A stretch of DNA of 64,000 nucleotides. It comes from Mytilinidion resinicola (taxonomy: Eukaryota; Ascomycota; Dothideomycetes; Mytilinidiales; Mytilinidiaceae). Each line of letters opens with the position of its first letter. Position 1 is the stretch's first letter. The position numbers and the translations under genes were made by a program. The stretch lies in contig NW_022985440.1 of assembly GCF_010093595.1 (NCBI RefSeq), forward strand, positions 610,277-674,276. The letters run 5' to 3'. Positions 21,434 through 34,041 of the stretch are shown here, piece after piece. The notes under the pieces are model-generated. The model was not told where the DNA came from. It made no database searches and was given only the letters and a program-made list of their open reading frames with translations.

Positions 21434-22793
21434 GGTGCGGCACCTCTCGAAAGCGAGACTATGGCTGGTGTTTATGAATCGGGAGTATCTCAGAAAGGCG
21501 CGTCAAATCAGGATGCGAGTTAGCCCTGTCGAAAGTGGTGAAGAGATAGAAACAAAGGAAGTGATGGGAGAGCCCAGGAAAGAGAGAATGACGGCCGCTA
21601 CATATGGGGCCAAGTGATGATGGACAGCCGGGATTATAGAATGACGGGAAGGAAATGGAAGAGCTAGGCAGAGTTCACCAAAGCGGTTCGTACAACAGCC
21701 CCTGCTAGCCGTAGGCACGGTTAAGGGAGGCTCCTGGCGAGCTCGTGACAGCTGCAGGCCGTGGCGTCGACGTGCTTTGTGCCCCACGATTTCGGCAGAT
21801 CTCCTTGAATCGGCATTTCCATCACCATCTCGTTGGCTACCTACAGTCTGACATGCCTTATGTCCGCTAATCCCAGTGAATATAGAATACGCCCGCTAAG
21901 TCCAGTATTATCTCAGCTTGTTGACCGCCAATATCCTCACTTCTTCGTACAATGCCGTCGGCCGAGGTCAGAGCGATGCCCATAACGGGAATATTTAAAA
22001 GAACAGTGGGGCGTGAGTCAAGATCATTTCGCACCGTAACATGACAAGATCAGTATTAAATAAACTTGTTGATTTCAAACTTCACATATCTAACTGCGGC
22101 CTGAAATCGAACGGGGGCCTGAAACTGGACAGACAGCCTTGGAGTCGTCCCATATCAGGTCTCCCGGCATACCAAATGGAGCTATAGTGCTCATTATTAT
22201 CGACACTCCTTTGCGTCTGACGCGATGATCAATCCGATATCCACCCAAGTCGTACCATCCGCCACTAGCTCGCTCGTATGACAAATGTTGATGATGTACA
22301 GTCGTAACAGGTTTGGTTCATGAGCGATGCCCTCGCAATGCAGACCCGTGATTTTTTTTGTCCCATGCCCAACACGGGAATATGCTCCTCACTACCGAAA
22401 ACCACGAATTTAAACAGGAGTGGTATAAACTTGATGAAAAACCAGAAACGCCAACCACGCTCGCTATGCAAAAAGCCACATTTTTTGTGTCCGAGGTCAA
22501 AGGAGAAAATCGGCAATTGACACAATCATAACACTTCAAATCAAACTCACCTAGTGTTTTCGCCCTGCCCATCCACAGCATTACAAGATGAATGCCCAAC
22601 AACATGAAAAACGTGTCGGATGCACTTCGAGCAATTAGCTCCATGCAATCCTAGTCCAGATCTAGTTGAAGGTCGGAGACGCTGGTTAAGCCCGAGTACA
22701 AGCCAGTAAGGCGCCCAAGAATCAAATATTCACCCGCATCCAATTGAGTCCAGAAAGCGCCACACCTTTGCGCAGTGTGTCAGTTGGTAGGTC
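21434..22793. other. Intergenic, AT-richer
   Basis: About 1.4 kb between the transporter start and the BTB gene stop. Short minus-strand readings (22265-22644) have no domain. I see no repeat structure or gene. Confidence 0.4.
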
Positions 22794-25059
22794 CTACTCC
22801 TGACCGTTGGCGGTTCTCCGGGAGCGCGCCACACAGAAGCCACTCTCGACTTTGTCCGATTGATCAACACGCTCTTCCCATTGAAGATTCTCTACGAGCT
22901 GTTGATCCGCTCCGGATGGTAGCGCACCTTTGCTGTGGCCCTCCAACGCTTTCTTGCGTCTATCTTCGCGTTCTTCGATGACTGACTTCATAACTTCTAC
23001 AACCTTGGGCCAACCAAGTTTACCACCGAGCGCGGCATTGTCGAATAGGCTTCGAAGAACTGAAAAGGGAAGCGATAGAAGAATGCTTGAGAGTAAAGTC
23101 ATCACGAAAGTGGGTCGAGGAGTGTCTTCGAGTGGGACCTGTCCAAATCTAATCATGCTCAGGCGTGGGTGATGAGTTGAAGGCCTAGGTTCCATGAGAT
23201 TCGGGATCAATGGACTCCCGGAGAGCTGTGGAGCTATATTGTTCAGTCTGAAGTCCGAAGGAAAGCTAAGAGAGATGAAAGCCATGATGCCACGAAGTAG
23301 AGAGGAGCTATATGGGTCATATGTAGGCTGGTGTATAGAAGGAGATTCTGATTGAGCATCACGCCACGGTGGGCTGAGTCCGCCTTGTAGAGCGAATTCC
23401 AGGGCGCGCTCAATGTTGTCCCATCTGAGAACGTGCAGCGCAATGTCAATACCCCGGTTGGCAACTTCTGGTAGTCGAAGGAAGGCTCCAGCAGCGGAGA
23501 AACTCAGAGCTTGGTCCATACGTTGGCGGGCTAGACCATATGGGTCGACCTGCTCCGCATTACGATCAAAAGCTTGCAGGCCTTGTGAGAACTTTGCCGG
23601 TATTGGAAGAGGTGCACCGTAGAGATACTTGAGAGCCTCCGTCACTGCTTGCTGAGTAATGAACTTATCGTCAACAAAAAGTTGCGTGATTTTGACACCA
23701 TCTTGATAACGTTCAGTCGCTGCAGAGAATGCCAACGCCAGAGTTTTGCTATCTGCAACGATGACGCTGTGAACCGGCATGGCGAAGAAAGGTGCGGTGT
23801 CTGCAAATCCAATTTGAAGAAGGCGGTCCGCAAACTCTGGATTTCCGAACCGGGAATAAAGGTAGTCAATACGGGCGATTCTGCTGGTTTCTACCTCTGG
23901 ATCTACGGCCCTATGGCGGATGCCGTTCTGTAGTCTAGAGACTTGGCCCAGACCGGTAGCCTCGGGAAGATGTTTGAGCTCTCCTTCGTGTGTTTGGCTG
24001 GATGTTTGAGACGCAGATCGAGAAGGCTTCGCAGTGCCGTTAGTCAGCGCAGGCTCATGAAGCGGTATATATGGCTCCTGCTGCACCATCTGATAGGGAG
24101 CATGATTAGCATGCGGATACCATGGCTGATGCTGTCCCATCAGATGTTGAGGTGGAGGGTCTCGCCGATATCCGTATGCTACAGGGGGAGGCATGTTCAT
24201 AGGAGGAAACATTATGTGGCCATTGGGATCTGAAGGATGGTGAGAGTGGCCTGGAGTAAAGAACTGCGGCGGAGCATAGTTTCCGGGCGCGAAGCCGGGC
24301 GGTGGAGGATGGTATCCCGTCATGCCTAGAGGGGGAGCTGGCGAAGAGTTGGATGAGTCCGGGAAGCCTCCAAATATAATGCTACCAGTACTTGGCCGAG
24401 GGTGGTGAATGCCAGTATCAATCATAGGAGGTTGGAAAGATGGCGTCGACGAAGAAGTTGCCGAATTAGGAGTAGAAGTGTGTTCGGCAGGATAGAAAGG
24501 AGGCGGTAGTTCTTTGATTGGATATCGTGTAGGCTCTGGAGCGACAGGCGAGAAGTTAAGCTCCGTCGCTTCGGTTTGCTCGTCCGACACTGTTGAACCT
24601 GGTACAAACATTTTAGCAATTGGACAGTTTCCCCAACTTAAAAAGTAACAAGCAAAAGTAATGGTGCCACACGGAATGAGCATTTCGCTGACCTCGGGTG
24701 TTCTGCGTTTCTTCCACATGAACTCCCGACACCCTGCTAGAGGAGCTTCCAGGCGAGTCCTCAGCTGGCCTGTCTTGGCTCAGAGCGGAGGCTTTAGACT
24801 CGGGCGTGAGAGGAGCTTGCGCCTCTGTCAGACGCTGCTCGTCTGGCAGCTTCTCCACGGCTGTTGAAGCTTCAGTGTGGTCCGGTGGTGCGTCGGAAGG
24901 TCCAGTGTTCTCCGGAGTGGTTGGGACGCTCGCGCGAGGAGCGCGAGGAGCACGAGAGAAGGCTAGTGGAATAGCGGGAACGATTCGAAGCATGACGGGC
25001 GTCGGTCTGCTGGCTTTGCTCTGGGTGGAGCGGGTCGGTTCAGCGGTGGAGGGCGCCAT
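22794..25059 (-). CDS. BTB/POZ-like domain protein with proline-rich N-terminus
   Basis: Protein of 723 residues from exons 25059-24693 and 24598-22794. The N-terminal half is disordered and rich in Pro/Ser/Tyr (PPPPGFAPGNYAPPQFF). A BTB/POZ-like fold appears at about residues 372-452 (FGNPEFADRLLQIG, VHSVIVADS, FITQQAVTEALKYLYG). Helical sequence follows, with no DNA-binding domain seen. BTB domains mediate dimerisation and cullin-3 contacts; no specific role is assigned. The intron donor is the unusual GTCAGC, but phase and acceptor (ACCAG) fit, giving TRGSTV across the join. The alternative is that translation starts near 24612, in the second exon. Confidence 0.7.
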
Positions 25060-25733
25060 TGCGGGAGCTGGGGAGCGAGGCGGGAGAAAAGGATCGGCAG
25101 CGTCTCCAAGATAATTGCGCTGGACGCGGCGAGTTCAATTATCCTGGAGCGCCTAAGAAGAGCAAGACGTCGCGACAGGCTGGACGAACGGCGCGGTAGG
25201 TGGTGGGGATTGTGCAGATTCAGAAGAGCTGCTCGCCAAGAGTTCAGACGGGCCCGAGCTCGGGCAAAGTGACCTCACCACCTTTTTTCGTGCTTGCCAT
25301 AGCTACGCTACATGAAGAGAAGCATCGGTATATGTGTCGAAGCTGTAGAGAATGTCGCCATGCTCCAGTTCGCTGTTCTACTGGGGCTATCATAGCCCAG
25401 AGGCTCCTTAGTCCTACCTTCCTAAACGACAGTAAGTCTGACTACTCATGTAATTCTAGTAACAAGCAACACTCAGTATCGGTGTAAAATTACTACACCT
25501 AGGATGTCTTGGAAAGCTTCACGGCATTAAGGCCTCTAGAGTTCCATTCCCGCGGCATCGAAAGTGGGGTAGAAGACCCCCCACTGCGTCATGCATCTTA
25601 TAAAGCATGCAGACTCCTCTTTAATTTAAACAAATCTGAGGCTGAACATTGCTCTACCCTCCTGCACTCTACTGTTTGCTCACACCTTTTAATTATTCCT
25701 GAAAGTAAATTGTATCATTGCTGCACTCAAACA
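25060..25733. other. Divergent intergenic region
   Basis: Shared 5' region of the BTB gene and the glutathione-transferase gene. No gene or clear motif seen. Confidence 0.45.
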
Positions 25734-26701
25734 ATGTCCAGCCAGAACAAGACCCAGCAGCACCCCGACTCGGACCTCTATCCAGAGGCTACCGGTCTGG
25801 CTACAGCAACAGTAAAGGTATAAATACTCGACCAACAGACCCGAATTTCATACCATCAAGAAATGCAAGCCTCCCCTAACAACCCCCAGGCCCACTCAAC
25901 CGAGCACTCCCTCAAGCTCTACGCCGGCTGGTTCTGCCCCTTCGTCCAACGCGCCTGGATGGTCCTCGAAGAAAAGAAGACCCCCTACCAATACATCGAA
26001 GGTCCCCATCCCCTTCCCTACCCCCTCTTCTCCCTCCCCAACCTAACCCCCACCCAGTAAACCCCTACCACAAACCCACCTCCCTCCTCTCCCTCAACCC
26101 GCGCGGCCTCGTCCCCACCCTCGCCTACAACAACCAGCCCCTGTACGAAAGCACCGTCCTGTGCGAGTTCCTCGAAGACGCCTTCCCCGAGCACACCCCC
26201 TCCCTCCGCCCCGCAGACCCCTACGTCCGCGCCCGCGCCCGCATCTGGACCGACTTCGTCGGCTCGCGGATCATCCCTGCCTATCACCGCTTCCTGCAAT
26301 ACCAACCCACCCGCGACGGCGCCGAAGGACTCTCCAAAGCGCGGGAGGAGTTCCTCGGGCACCTGAAAGAGTGGACGAGAGCGATGGACCCCGTCGGGCC
26401 CTGGTTCCTCGGCGGCGACTTCAGCCTCGTAGATGTGGCGCTCGCGCCGTGGGCGGTGAGGATGTTTGTGTTTGATGTGTTCAAAGGCGGGTTGGGGATT
26501 CCAGAGGAGGGAAAAGGGGGGGAAGATGAAGAGGTCTGGGCGCGGTGGAGGAAGTGGAGTAGGGCGGTTGAGGAGAGGAAGAGTGTCAGGGAGACTATGA
26601 GTGAGCGGGAGCATTATTTGCCGATTTATCAGCGGTATGCGGATGATGTGGCGCAGAGTGAGATGGCGAAGGCGAGTCGGGCGGGGAGGGGGGTGCCGTG
26701 A
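25734..26701 (+). CDS. Omega-class-like glutathione S-transferase
   Basis: Protein of 279 residues from exons 25734-25817, 25890-26001 and 26058-26701. The thioredoxin-fold N-domain shows LYAGWFCPFVQRAWMVLEEK, where the Cys of CPF is the omega-class catalytic cysteine, then NPRGLVPTL (cis-Pro) and LYESTVLCEFLED (the glutathione-binding ES). An all-helical C-domain follows (WFLGGDFSLVDVALAPW). Omega GSTs act as thioltransferases/dehydroascorbate reductases in the cytosol. The second intron has a nonconsensus donor (GTCCCC), but phase, branch site (cctaaccc) and CAG acceptor agree. It lies tail to tail with the ammonia-lyase gene, with 243 bases between the stops. Confidence 0.9.
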
Positions 26702-26944
26702 GGGGATTGCGTGGAGGGAGAAGGGAAGAGGGTGCGTGAGTGGAGAAATCTGTTAGTACGGCGTTGTGTCTATGTCCATGGAGTAAAGAAATGGGCACTG
26801 TCCAAAGAGCAGAAAACTCATCAAAATTATGACGCAAAATCTACCGACCAGGCCATCTATTGCGGAAAACTGAACTCCCTTTGCGATATGATCTCAATAA
26901 GCTGACTGAACAATCGTGGCTTCACCGGTCATAACATCCGCCAC

Positions 26945-29485
26945 TCATTTCACAAGAGCGCCTGGATGCTGTGTCGCCTCCTTCAAACACTCAACAACCT
27001 GTTCGATCAAACTTCCAGTGCGGAGCGCATCGTAGATGATGCTAATCCAGCCCCCAGTAGTCTTCTTGTCGACATTATCTTTCGGTTCTTTCGACGGCGC
27101 AGGTGAGATACCAGATGGGTCAGCAACAGGAGTCGGATGGTCTATGACTCCTCTATGGATTGGGACCTTCAATTCTCGCCGGACGAAGATGTACATGCGC
27201 TTCGAGGCGGCTCCGAGGTAGGGAGTCGCATCTGGACCCCGAAGATATTGTGACCGAATAGATTCGAACGCGAACTCACCCTGTTCTGTAGCCTGGATCC
27301 GGAAGCTGTGAACCGCTTTGAGCAGCTTTGCATTTAGCTCTGGAGATTCCATCGTGTTTCCTACTGTAGCCTCTTGGAAACCCGTCAGAACGATAGTTTG
27401 ACTGCTGGTCATGATATTCTTGAATCGATTAGAGAGGTCCATGATCGAAGTTTTCACGAACTCTTGCGATACGTGAGTCCATATGAGACTAACAAGCCGT
27501 TCTACTGTATGTTTGTCCAAAATGTCCTCGAAATTAGTTCTAGTCAGCGCCTCCAAGTTGCTCTTCCAGGTTTCCAAGAATATGACGTGCATAGCTCTCA
27601 GGTCCAGGGCCTGACACAATACGTACAGGTAGGTAGCTGACATGAGTGACAGCAGCTCAACCGCAGTATGCGTATACCGTGCGCTGATGAGTGCCAGGGA
27701 ATTCAGCGCTTGATTACCCATCTCAGCATTCTGCACATGGTTGTGGACCGGATTCGCGAGAAACGAGAGCTCGGACATATAGGCAGCCATGTTAATGTCC
27801 ACCCCTTTCATCGTGAAGCTCGTGCTTGGGTCATCCGCGCAAAGACTAGGCGGAAGACCGCGGTTGGTGTTGGGATTCAGCAACTCGGTACATTGTGCGA
27901 ACAGCATGCGACCAATGGCTTGAGCAGCGATGCGGGACTTTTCTATGGCACATGTGACGGCAACAGCCTGAAAGTTACCGCCATGATAGATTGTGCCTCC
28001 CTGAGCGTCGATGAGAGGGTTGTCCGTCGTCGAATTGCACTCGATGCTTAGCTGTTCGTGCGCGAGCATGAGGTCCTCGAGGAATGGGCCAAGCCATTGA
28101 GGGACTGTCCGGACGGAGTAGCGGTCTTGAAAGAGCCCCGTAGCAGCTGCAGGAGAACTACCAGCCACTCCACTAGCTAGTTTCGTACCACTCAGCATAG
28201 CGAGAATATTGCCAGCGACTTCTTTTTGGCCACGGTGAGGCCGCACATCTGATATGAAGGGAAAGAAAGATTCTGCGGTCCCCAGTATAGCCTCAACCCC
28301 CATCGCGGCCAGAACTTGCCCGAAGGCAAGGAGGTTGTTGAGGTCATGTAAGGCCAAGGATGCAACTGCTGCAGATACTGCCGTACCGTTAACCAATGCC
28401 AGAGCTTCTTTTGGTTTAAAGGATGTTGGTGCGATCCCTATCTTTTTCAAGGTCTCCGATGCAGGAATAGGGAGACGTTGCTGGGCTAAGCATTCGTCTG
28501 TCTCGTTCCAGACGTAGATCCCAGGATTGCCTTCCAGAGCTCCGGCTAAGTAGGACAGCGGACTCAGATCTCCCGACGCTGATATACTACCTCGGAGAGG
28601 CACTAGTGGGATGCAATTGAGTTCCAAAAGCTTCAAGAGATGCTCGATAATCTGTGGTCGGACTGCTGAATGGCCTCTCGATAAAGTGTTGCAACGCACG
28701 AGCATCGTGGCCCGAACCCATGGTTCCGGGAGTGCGAGAGAGGAAAAGACATCGGGCTGTAGGGCGGAAGTGAACACTGCAGCTTGGTCGGTGCCGGAAA
28801 GAGGATTACCTCTAGGAAGGACTCCGCTATGCTGCATTTGTAATAGTGCGCGTTGTAATTCACCGTGGTTTGTTGTTCGTACATCCGCACTACCACCAAA
28901 GCCGGTGTTGATACCTGAACAGTTGTGAGGAGATTATAGCAATATCTCAAAAGGATAGAAACGAACCGTATACTGTATGGCCTTCTCTCAGGTAGTTGTC
29001 GAGAAATCGCACACTGTCGTCAATGCGGGCTTTCACTGCTGGATGTGGATCTAGGATACCGGAAATGCCATATCTATCATCTTTGTCAGCTTCATTTCTA
29101 GAATGGATGTATAGGACCTCGTTATAGGTTTGCGCACACTGTTCTACCACTGCCTGCGGTGCTGCAACGTCTCTTCAAGAGACCAATCGGAAACAATGCT
29201 CGTCATGCTGAGCAATCTGTAAACTCGCTAAAGCCGCACTAGCAGTGGCAGATGATAATAGGGAAAAAGTAGAAAATCGGTTGAAAAATACCTAGATACG
29301 GCGACGATGCTAGCTATTTCTAGCGACGATCCATCGACGACGATTGGGTTGCGATCTTGAATCCTCATCCGTAGAGTTTCCCACTCGGAAATTACAATGC
29401 TTGAATGGCCGTTTTCCTGACTCGGGGGCAGGTCTACGGCACCACCAGAATTGGTTCCAGAACGAATGGAGACTGGTGTTTCCAT
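26945..29485 (-). CDS. Phenylalanine/histidine ammonia-lyase family enzyme (PAL-like)
   Basis: Protein of 756 residues from exons 29485-29292, 29073-28967 and 28914-26945. It has the aromatic ammonia-lyase signature GSISASGDLSPLSYLAG, whose Ala-Ser-Gly cyclises to the MIO cofactor, the catalytic Tyr loop (TVYGINTGFGGSADVRT) spanning exons 2 and 3, and NxLSRGHSAVR. The size fits fungal PAL, which deaminates L-Phe to trans-cinnamate in the cytosol. At the substrate-selectivity pair (His-Gln in yeast PAL, Phe-Leu in plants) the sequence appears to read Met-Gln (LLQMQHSG). Intron 1 is long (about 218 nt) and was placed by the RYGISG continuity. No phenylpropanoid partner genes lie nearby. Tyrosine or histidine activity cannot be excluded. 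Confidence 0.93.
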
Positions 29486-30030
29486 TTTTGAAGGTGGATG
29501 TATTACAAGAAGTGGAGGTACCCGTCAAAATATAATCGGGCCGGCCCAGAGGTCAATGCGCAGATCCGATAAGCACCCACGTGGAAGCGGGGCCCCAAAG
29601 ATTAGATTCACCTTCCGAAGATGATATGCCACCCTATATGGGGTGAAGAAAGTCATTGACCTAGTATGTAGCGCGATGATAGGATCAAGACTCCTCACGG
29701 CAATCAAGGGAGTCACCAAACACCTTCTCAGAATACTTCGTAATAAGCCGCAAGTCACGGCGTAGGAGAGATAGAAAGATAAAAGATTCCGCGGAATTTG
29801 TAGAGTTTGAGAAATGGAAAGGCATGCCAAACGTTCGAACATGCGTACCATGGTGAAGTTGTAGACGAAAATGCTCGACATACTCCTAGGAACATACCTC
29901 ATGCTTATTCTGAACCAAAAAAGTCTAATGTAGCCCTCAAAAACCTATTTTGGATATCTCTAGTGAACGCCCCCAATATGCAAATCCCAATTCCTATGCA
30001 AAGTGTCGTAAAATCATCTATCGTAGCCCA
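29486..30030. other. Promoter side of the PAL gene
   Basis: Upstream region of the ammonia-lyase gene and 3' flank of JJJ1, both on the minus strand. A minus-strand reading at 29525-29902 has no domain. Nothing else seen. Confidence 0.45.
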
Positions 30031-31685
30031 TCAAATTTTTCTTCCTCCCTTGCCAGTCTTCTGCGGGGGAGCAGCGTGACCGAAATCCTTAATATGCTGA
30101 AACATACGGGTTCTCGACGAAAAGCCTACATTGCAGACTGCGCACTTGAACTGGAGATCGGACTGATCGATTGCAGCTTGCTGAGCTGCCTTCTTTGCCC
30201 GTTTTTGTGCTGCTTTTCCAAGCTTCGGTTGTGAAGATTCCTTGAGAGGGTCTGTCGCTAGGGGATCTATCAAGGTCGCTGAAGACGCTAAGCTTTCTGA
30301 GCCTCCAAGGCGATCCTCAATCTCAGATCGAGAAGCGTACTCGTCGTCTTCGTCATCCGATGATTCCGAGTGTGGTGTCGAGCTTTTCACAAACTTTTGG
30401 TCTTCTTCCTGATTGTCCTGGGTAACCTCTGAGCCTTCGTCGTCAACATCTAGCTCGCCTAACTCATGCGTCACTTCTTCGGCGCCGTCTTTCTCAACAG
30501 TGACCACTTTATCAGCACCGTCCATGGATGTTGGTGTGTTCGCCCCACTACCGGATATATCATCGTCGAGGTTTAGATGCCGATTGTCTTTCTGCATTTG
30601 CCGTTTTAGGGCTTGAACTGCCTTTTGGTGCTTCTTGCTCTTCTCGTGGGCATCATACTGTCGCTCACTTTTGAAGGTCTTGTGGCAGGCCACACACTCA
30701 TACTGTTCCTCGTCGCTTTCTTCCTCTACCTCATCCTCCTCATCCTCAGCGTTGCGGCTAGTCGCCCAATCTGGCACTTTGCCTTGGATTTTAGCCGCAT
30801 TGGCGGCTTTCTGGCGGGCAGCTTGGGCTCGTGCCGCGTCACGGAGAGTCTTCTCACGCTCTTCGACAGTCTGAGTATGGGGTGTGTATCTTGGGTCGCG
30901 CTTTCGAACGAACGCCACCAGAGTCCTAACTGCGTCGTTGAAGTCACGTATTCCGGCATCCCGCAACCTTTTGTTCTCTTTCTCCATCATCCTCCTCACT
31001 CGTCGATCGGGAGCCTCGGAGTAGCGATAGAGATCCATCCAGGCAAAACTTTTTTTAGTCGAGAAACTAGCCCAAGTGGCATAAAATGGCTGGACCACAC
31101 CCTCATAGGAGTCGTCCTTATGGCCGAACGAAGGATAGTCTAGCACATCTGTACTTTCCCAGTCCGCGGCTGCCTCCTCTTCTCGTGCCAAAGTGACAAA
31201 TGTGTCTCGAAGAAAGCCGAAAAAACCGGAAGGTGCATCGGAGAAGTCTATCCCACCATGGAATTTCCTGAGCATACGGGCAATGTCTTCCGAGGTTGTG
31301 ACACGCATGTCATGTTCATAGTGTGCCTCTCCACCAGCGTCTCCTCCTCGCAGGATGTCCCGTTCGTGGGCGTCATACCAGGCGCGTTCGTTCTTGTCGG
31401 ATAGGATTTCGTAGGCGACCTGGACTTCAGCGAAGAGTGCCGTGGTTCGTTCCACGTCGTCATAGTTGCGGTCGGGGTGCAGTTCGAGGGCCTTCTTGCG
31501 GTATGCCTTTTTGATCCTGTCGCACAGTATCAGTCACTGGTGTAAAGTCATTATTCTGAGACATACTCTTCGTCGCTCGCGGTTCTCTCTACGCCCAGCA
31601 GTTCGTAGTAGCTGACTTTCAGCTCACCAGCAGCGGGCGAGGCGTTGCCATTGTGGCCAGCACCAGAAGAGTGATTCGCCCCCAT
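30031..31685 (-). CDS. JJJ1: JJJ1/DNAJC21-type J-domain and zinc-finger co-chaperone
   Basis: Protein of 534 residues from exons 31685-31567 and 31516-30031; the 50-nt intron falls in the J domain. The J domain (about 25-90) has YYELLGVERTASDEEIKKAYRKKAL and HPD at 53-55, so Hsp70 stimulation should be intact. A charged helical middle with DFNDAVRTLVAFVRKRDPRY follows, then a first C2H2 finger (CVACHKTFKSERQYDAHEKS) and a second near the C-terminus (CAVCNVGFSSRTRMFQHI). This layout is diagnostic of Jjj1/DNAJC21, which helps release Arx1 from cytosolic pre-60S ribosomes through Rei1 and Hsp70. Length is near the yeast protein's. Divergent from the SPX-RING gene. Confidence 0.93.
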
Positions 31686-32317
31686 GTTCGCAGTCGGGGA
31701 TCGGCCGCAAGAGACATTTGCAGGGTGTGATGACGCAGAGGTGGTGGGGAGTGGGGAGTGAAAAAAGGCCAGGTTCTTTTCACGTGCTGGACGGTGGGAT
31801 CAGATAGTCTAGACCTGATTCAGCATCCAAGAAAGACAGCTTCTGCGCACAGAACATATGAGCGTCATCGAAGGAGCCCTAACAGCGTAAAACAAGTGAA
31901 AAACTGATGGCAAAAGTCCATCTATTCCGCTATATAAACGTTAGGATATAGAAAGTGCAGCATATCCACGAGCCTTCTAGGCCTAGCCAGCCCATTCCCG
32001 CGGCGAAAATGTCTGGATGGTGAACGCTGATTGGCGGCAGTGCCCATGGCCATCTCGACCGCGACATCGTGACTTGCAAACCCTCAACCGCCACTGCTCT
32101 TCAGCCCCTAGCGCCTGCTAAGTTGCCGCGCTCTAGCATCTCCTAGCTAGGTACTTCTCGCTCGCTGGTTTGCCATGGCTTCTAGCTACACACCAGCTAT
32201 TGTCAACCTTTCAGTACCATTCACCGCACTCGTTCGTACCAAATATCAATCCATATCCCTGCTGCGTGGCGACGGTCCAGTCATCAGTCCATATTGCTCC
32301 ACGTGCGCCGTTCCAAC
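31686..32317. promoter_or_regulatory. Divergent promoter region of JJJ1 and SPX-RING gene
   Basis: About 630 bases without a gene. One CACGTG lies near 31779, another at 32300-32305, only 12 bases before the SPX-RING ATG. CACGTG is bound by Pho4/NUC-1-type phosphate regulators; with an SPX gene this is suggestive only, and the site would fall in the leader. Confidence 0.3.
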
Positions 32318-34041
32318 ATGAAATTCGGCCACCAACTCAAACAAGTCCTCCAGGAAGAGTTTCCGCCCGCCTGGATCGATCAGGCTATAGGATACCAGCA
32401 GCTCAAAAAGTGCCTCCACAGGCTTGAAAAAGAGCTCTCCAGTTTCGGCCTTACGCCCGAGACCTTAAGGCAGCTCCTCCAGGAGGTCGAGGATCACAAC
32501 ACCCGCGCCGAGTCGGAGCTCGCCAGCCAAACAGAAGCCCTCGCTAGGGAAGAACAAATCGAGAAGCCGTTTGAATACATCCTCACTCCTGAGGCAAGAG
32601 CGGAGCAAGATCTACGGGATGCTGCTAACAGTGATGAAAAGGCACCCGAAAATACCTTCCATCCAAAGCTGCTCTTCACTGTCGATGTGGCCACGGGAGA
32701 ACCTCTGAGTGCCAACCTATCGCCCGAGACCAGGTCTAAACTGCACCAACTTGCCTTGGAGAATGGTATCACCAACGTCCGCGTAACTGAAGTCACCGAG
32801 CTTGATGAAGCTGCTGCCAGCGGTTCTGGGACGGCCTCTGATGGAGCAAACCCGACCCAGGATCAAGTAGAGGCATCCGATGAAGACCCTCAGCGAAGCT
32901 CCTCAAACTCGTCTAGCGGGACGACCACGTCTCCAAGAGAACTGCGGATGATTGAAGTCCCACTGACCTCTGACTCGGAGTTCTTCTCCATGCTCACTAC
33001 TCAGCTCTCTGGAATCGCGGAGTTGCAGTCCGTGGAAGAGAAGAGGCTTCATACCGTCATAATCCAGATTAGCCAGAAGATCAACAAGATCATCGAAGCC
33101 AACCCGGGCAAGAAGCGCGATATCAGGGACGTCGTACGATGGAGACGGATTCTCAACTACTACACCGATTGCAACGTGTTCTTTGAGACCAAACCGAGCA
33201 TGCGAGTAGTGGCACACACCGTGACCGAAGCCGAGAAGCAACTGCTGCAGTTCACCAACATGCTCAATAAAGAGAAGCTTACCAATTTCAAAAGCGAAGA
33301 CAGTGAAGCAAGCGTCAATATGTTCTTGGAGCTCAACCAGGACTTACTCCAGACCCTCAAGTTCCAAGAAATCAACAACACTGCGATGTACAAGATCTTA
33401 AAGAGTGAGTAACACCAGTCTGGCTTAACCTCCTGCTTTCTTTTCTTGAGCGCTCAACTAAAATCTCACAGAATTCGACAAACGCACGGCCCTCGGCGTG
33501 AAAGCCACCTTTCCAAACAAGGTCCACATACCAGTTTTCACGGACGCTGTCGCAAAGGCAGTCTGCTACCAAGTCAACAAAGACGTAGTCGAAACCGTGC
33601 CCCGACTCAGCGACTACTCCTGCGCCATCTGCAGCGATATCCATTGGCGGCCTGTCCGATTAGAATGCGATCACGTAAGGCTTATCTACAGTACCAACTC
33701 CCGGATTACCTCCTTGTGCTGACCACCGCCGCGACATCCAGGTCTTCTGCATCAGATGCATGATCGTCATGCAACGAAATAAGCAGAGCAGGTGCCCCCT
33801 GTGCCGAAAAGAAGGCATCCTGGCGTTACATGACGGTATGTTTCGAGCCTAGACCAAACCTCATTCCACTCTCCCCACAGTTCAACACTAATAACTCTTA
33901 GCCGATCTCGACGACGAAATGAAGAAGTTCCTCGAAAAGTGGTTCCCCGACGAAGTCACGCGGAAGCAGAAAGAGAATGAGTTCCTGGCTGGTGTCGACC
34001 AATACGGCGAGGCTTATAAGGCCAAGTGCATTGTCATGTAG
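32318..34041 (+). CDS. SPX-RING E3 ubiquitin ligase
   Basis: Protein of 507 residues from exons 32318-33404, 33472-33674, 33742-33835 and 33902-34041. The N-terminal SPX domain begins MKFGHQLKQVLQEEFPPAWI with YQQLKKCLHRLEKEL, has an acidic/Ser-rich insert, and closes with the FFSMLTTQL..NMLNKEKLTNF helices. SPX domains sense inositol pyrophosphates and thus phosphate status. The C-terminal C3HC4 RING is split over exons: CAICSD, CDHV/FCIRC, CPLC. The fission-yeast protein Pqr1 has the same SPX-RING layout and restrains phosphate uptake, so a similar role is likely. The start is the ATG at 32318; upstream open frame has only TTG. Confidence 0.92.

Noticed and set aside
25734..29485. A PAL plus glutathione-transferase metabolic cluster
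   Set aside because: The two genes are merely neighbours, tail to tail; no P450, ligase, regulator or transporter of a phenylpropanoid pathway lies around them.
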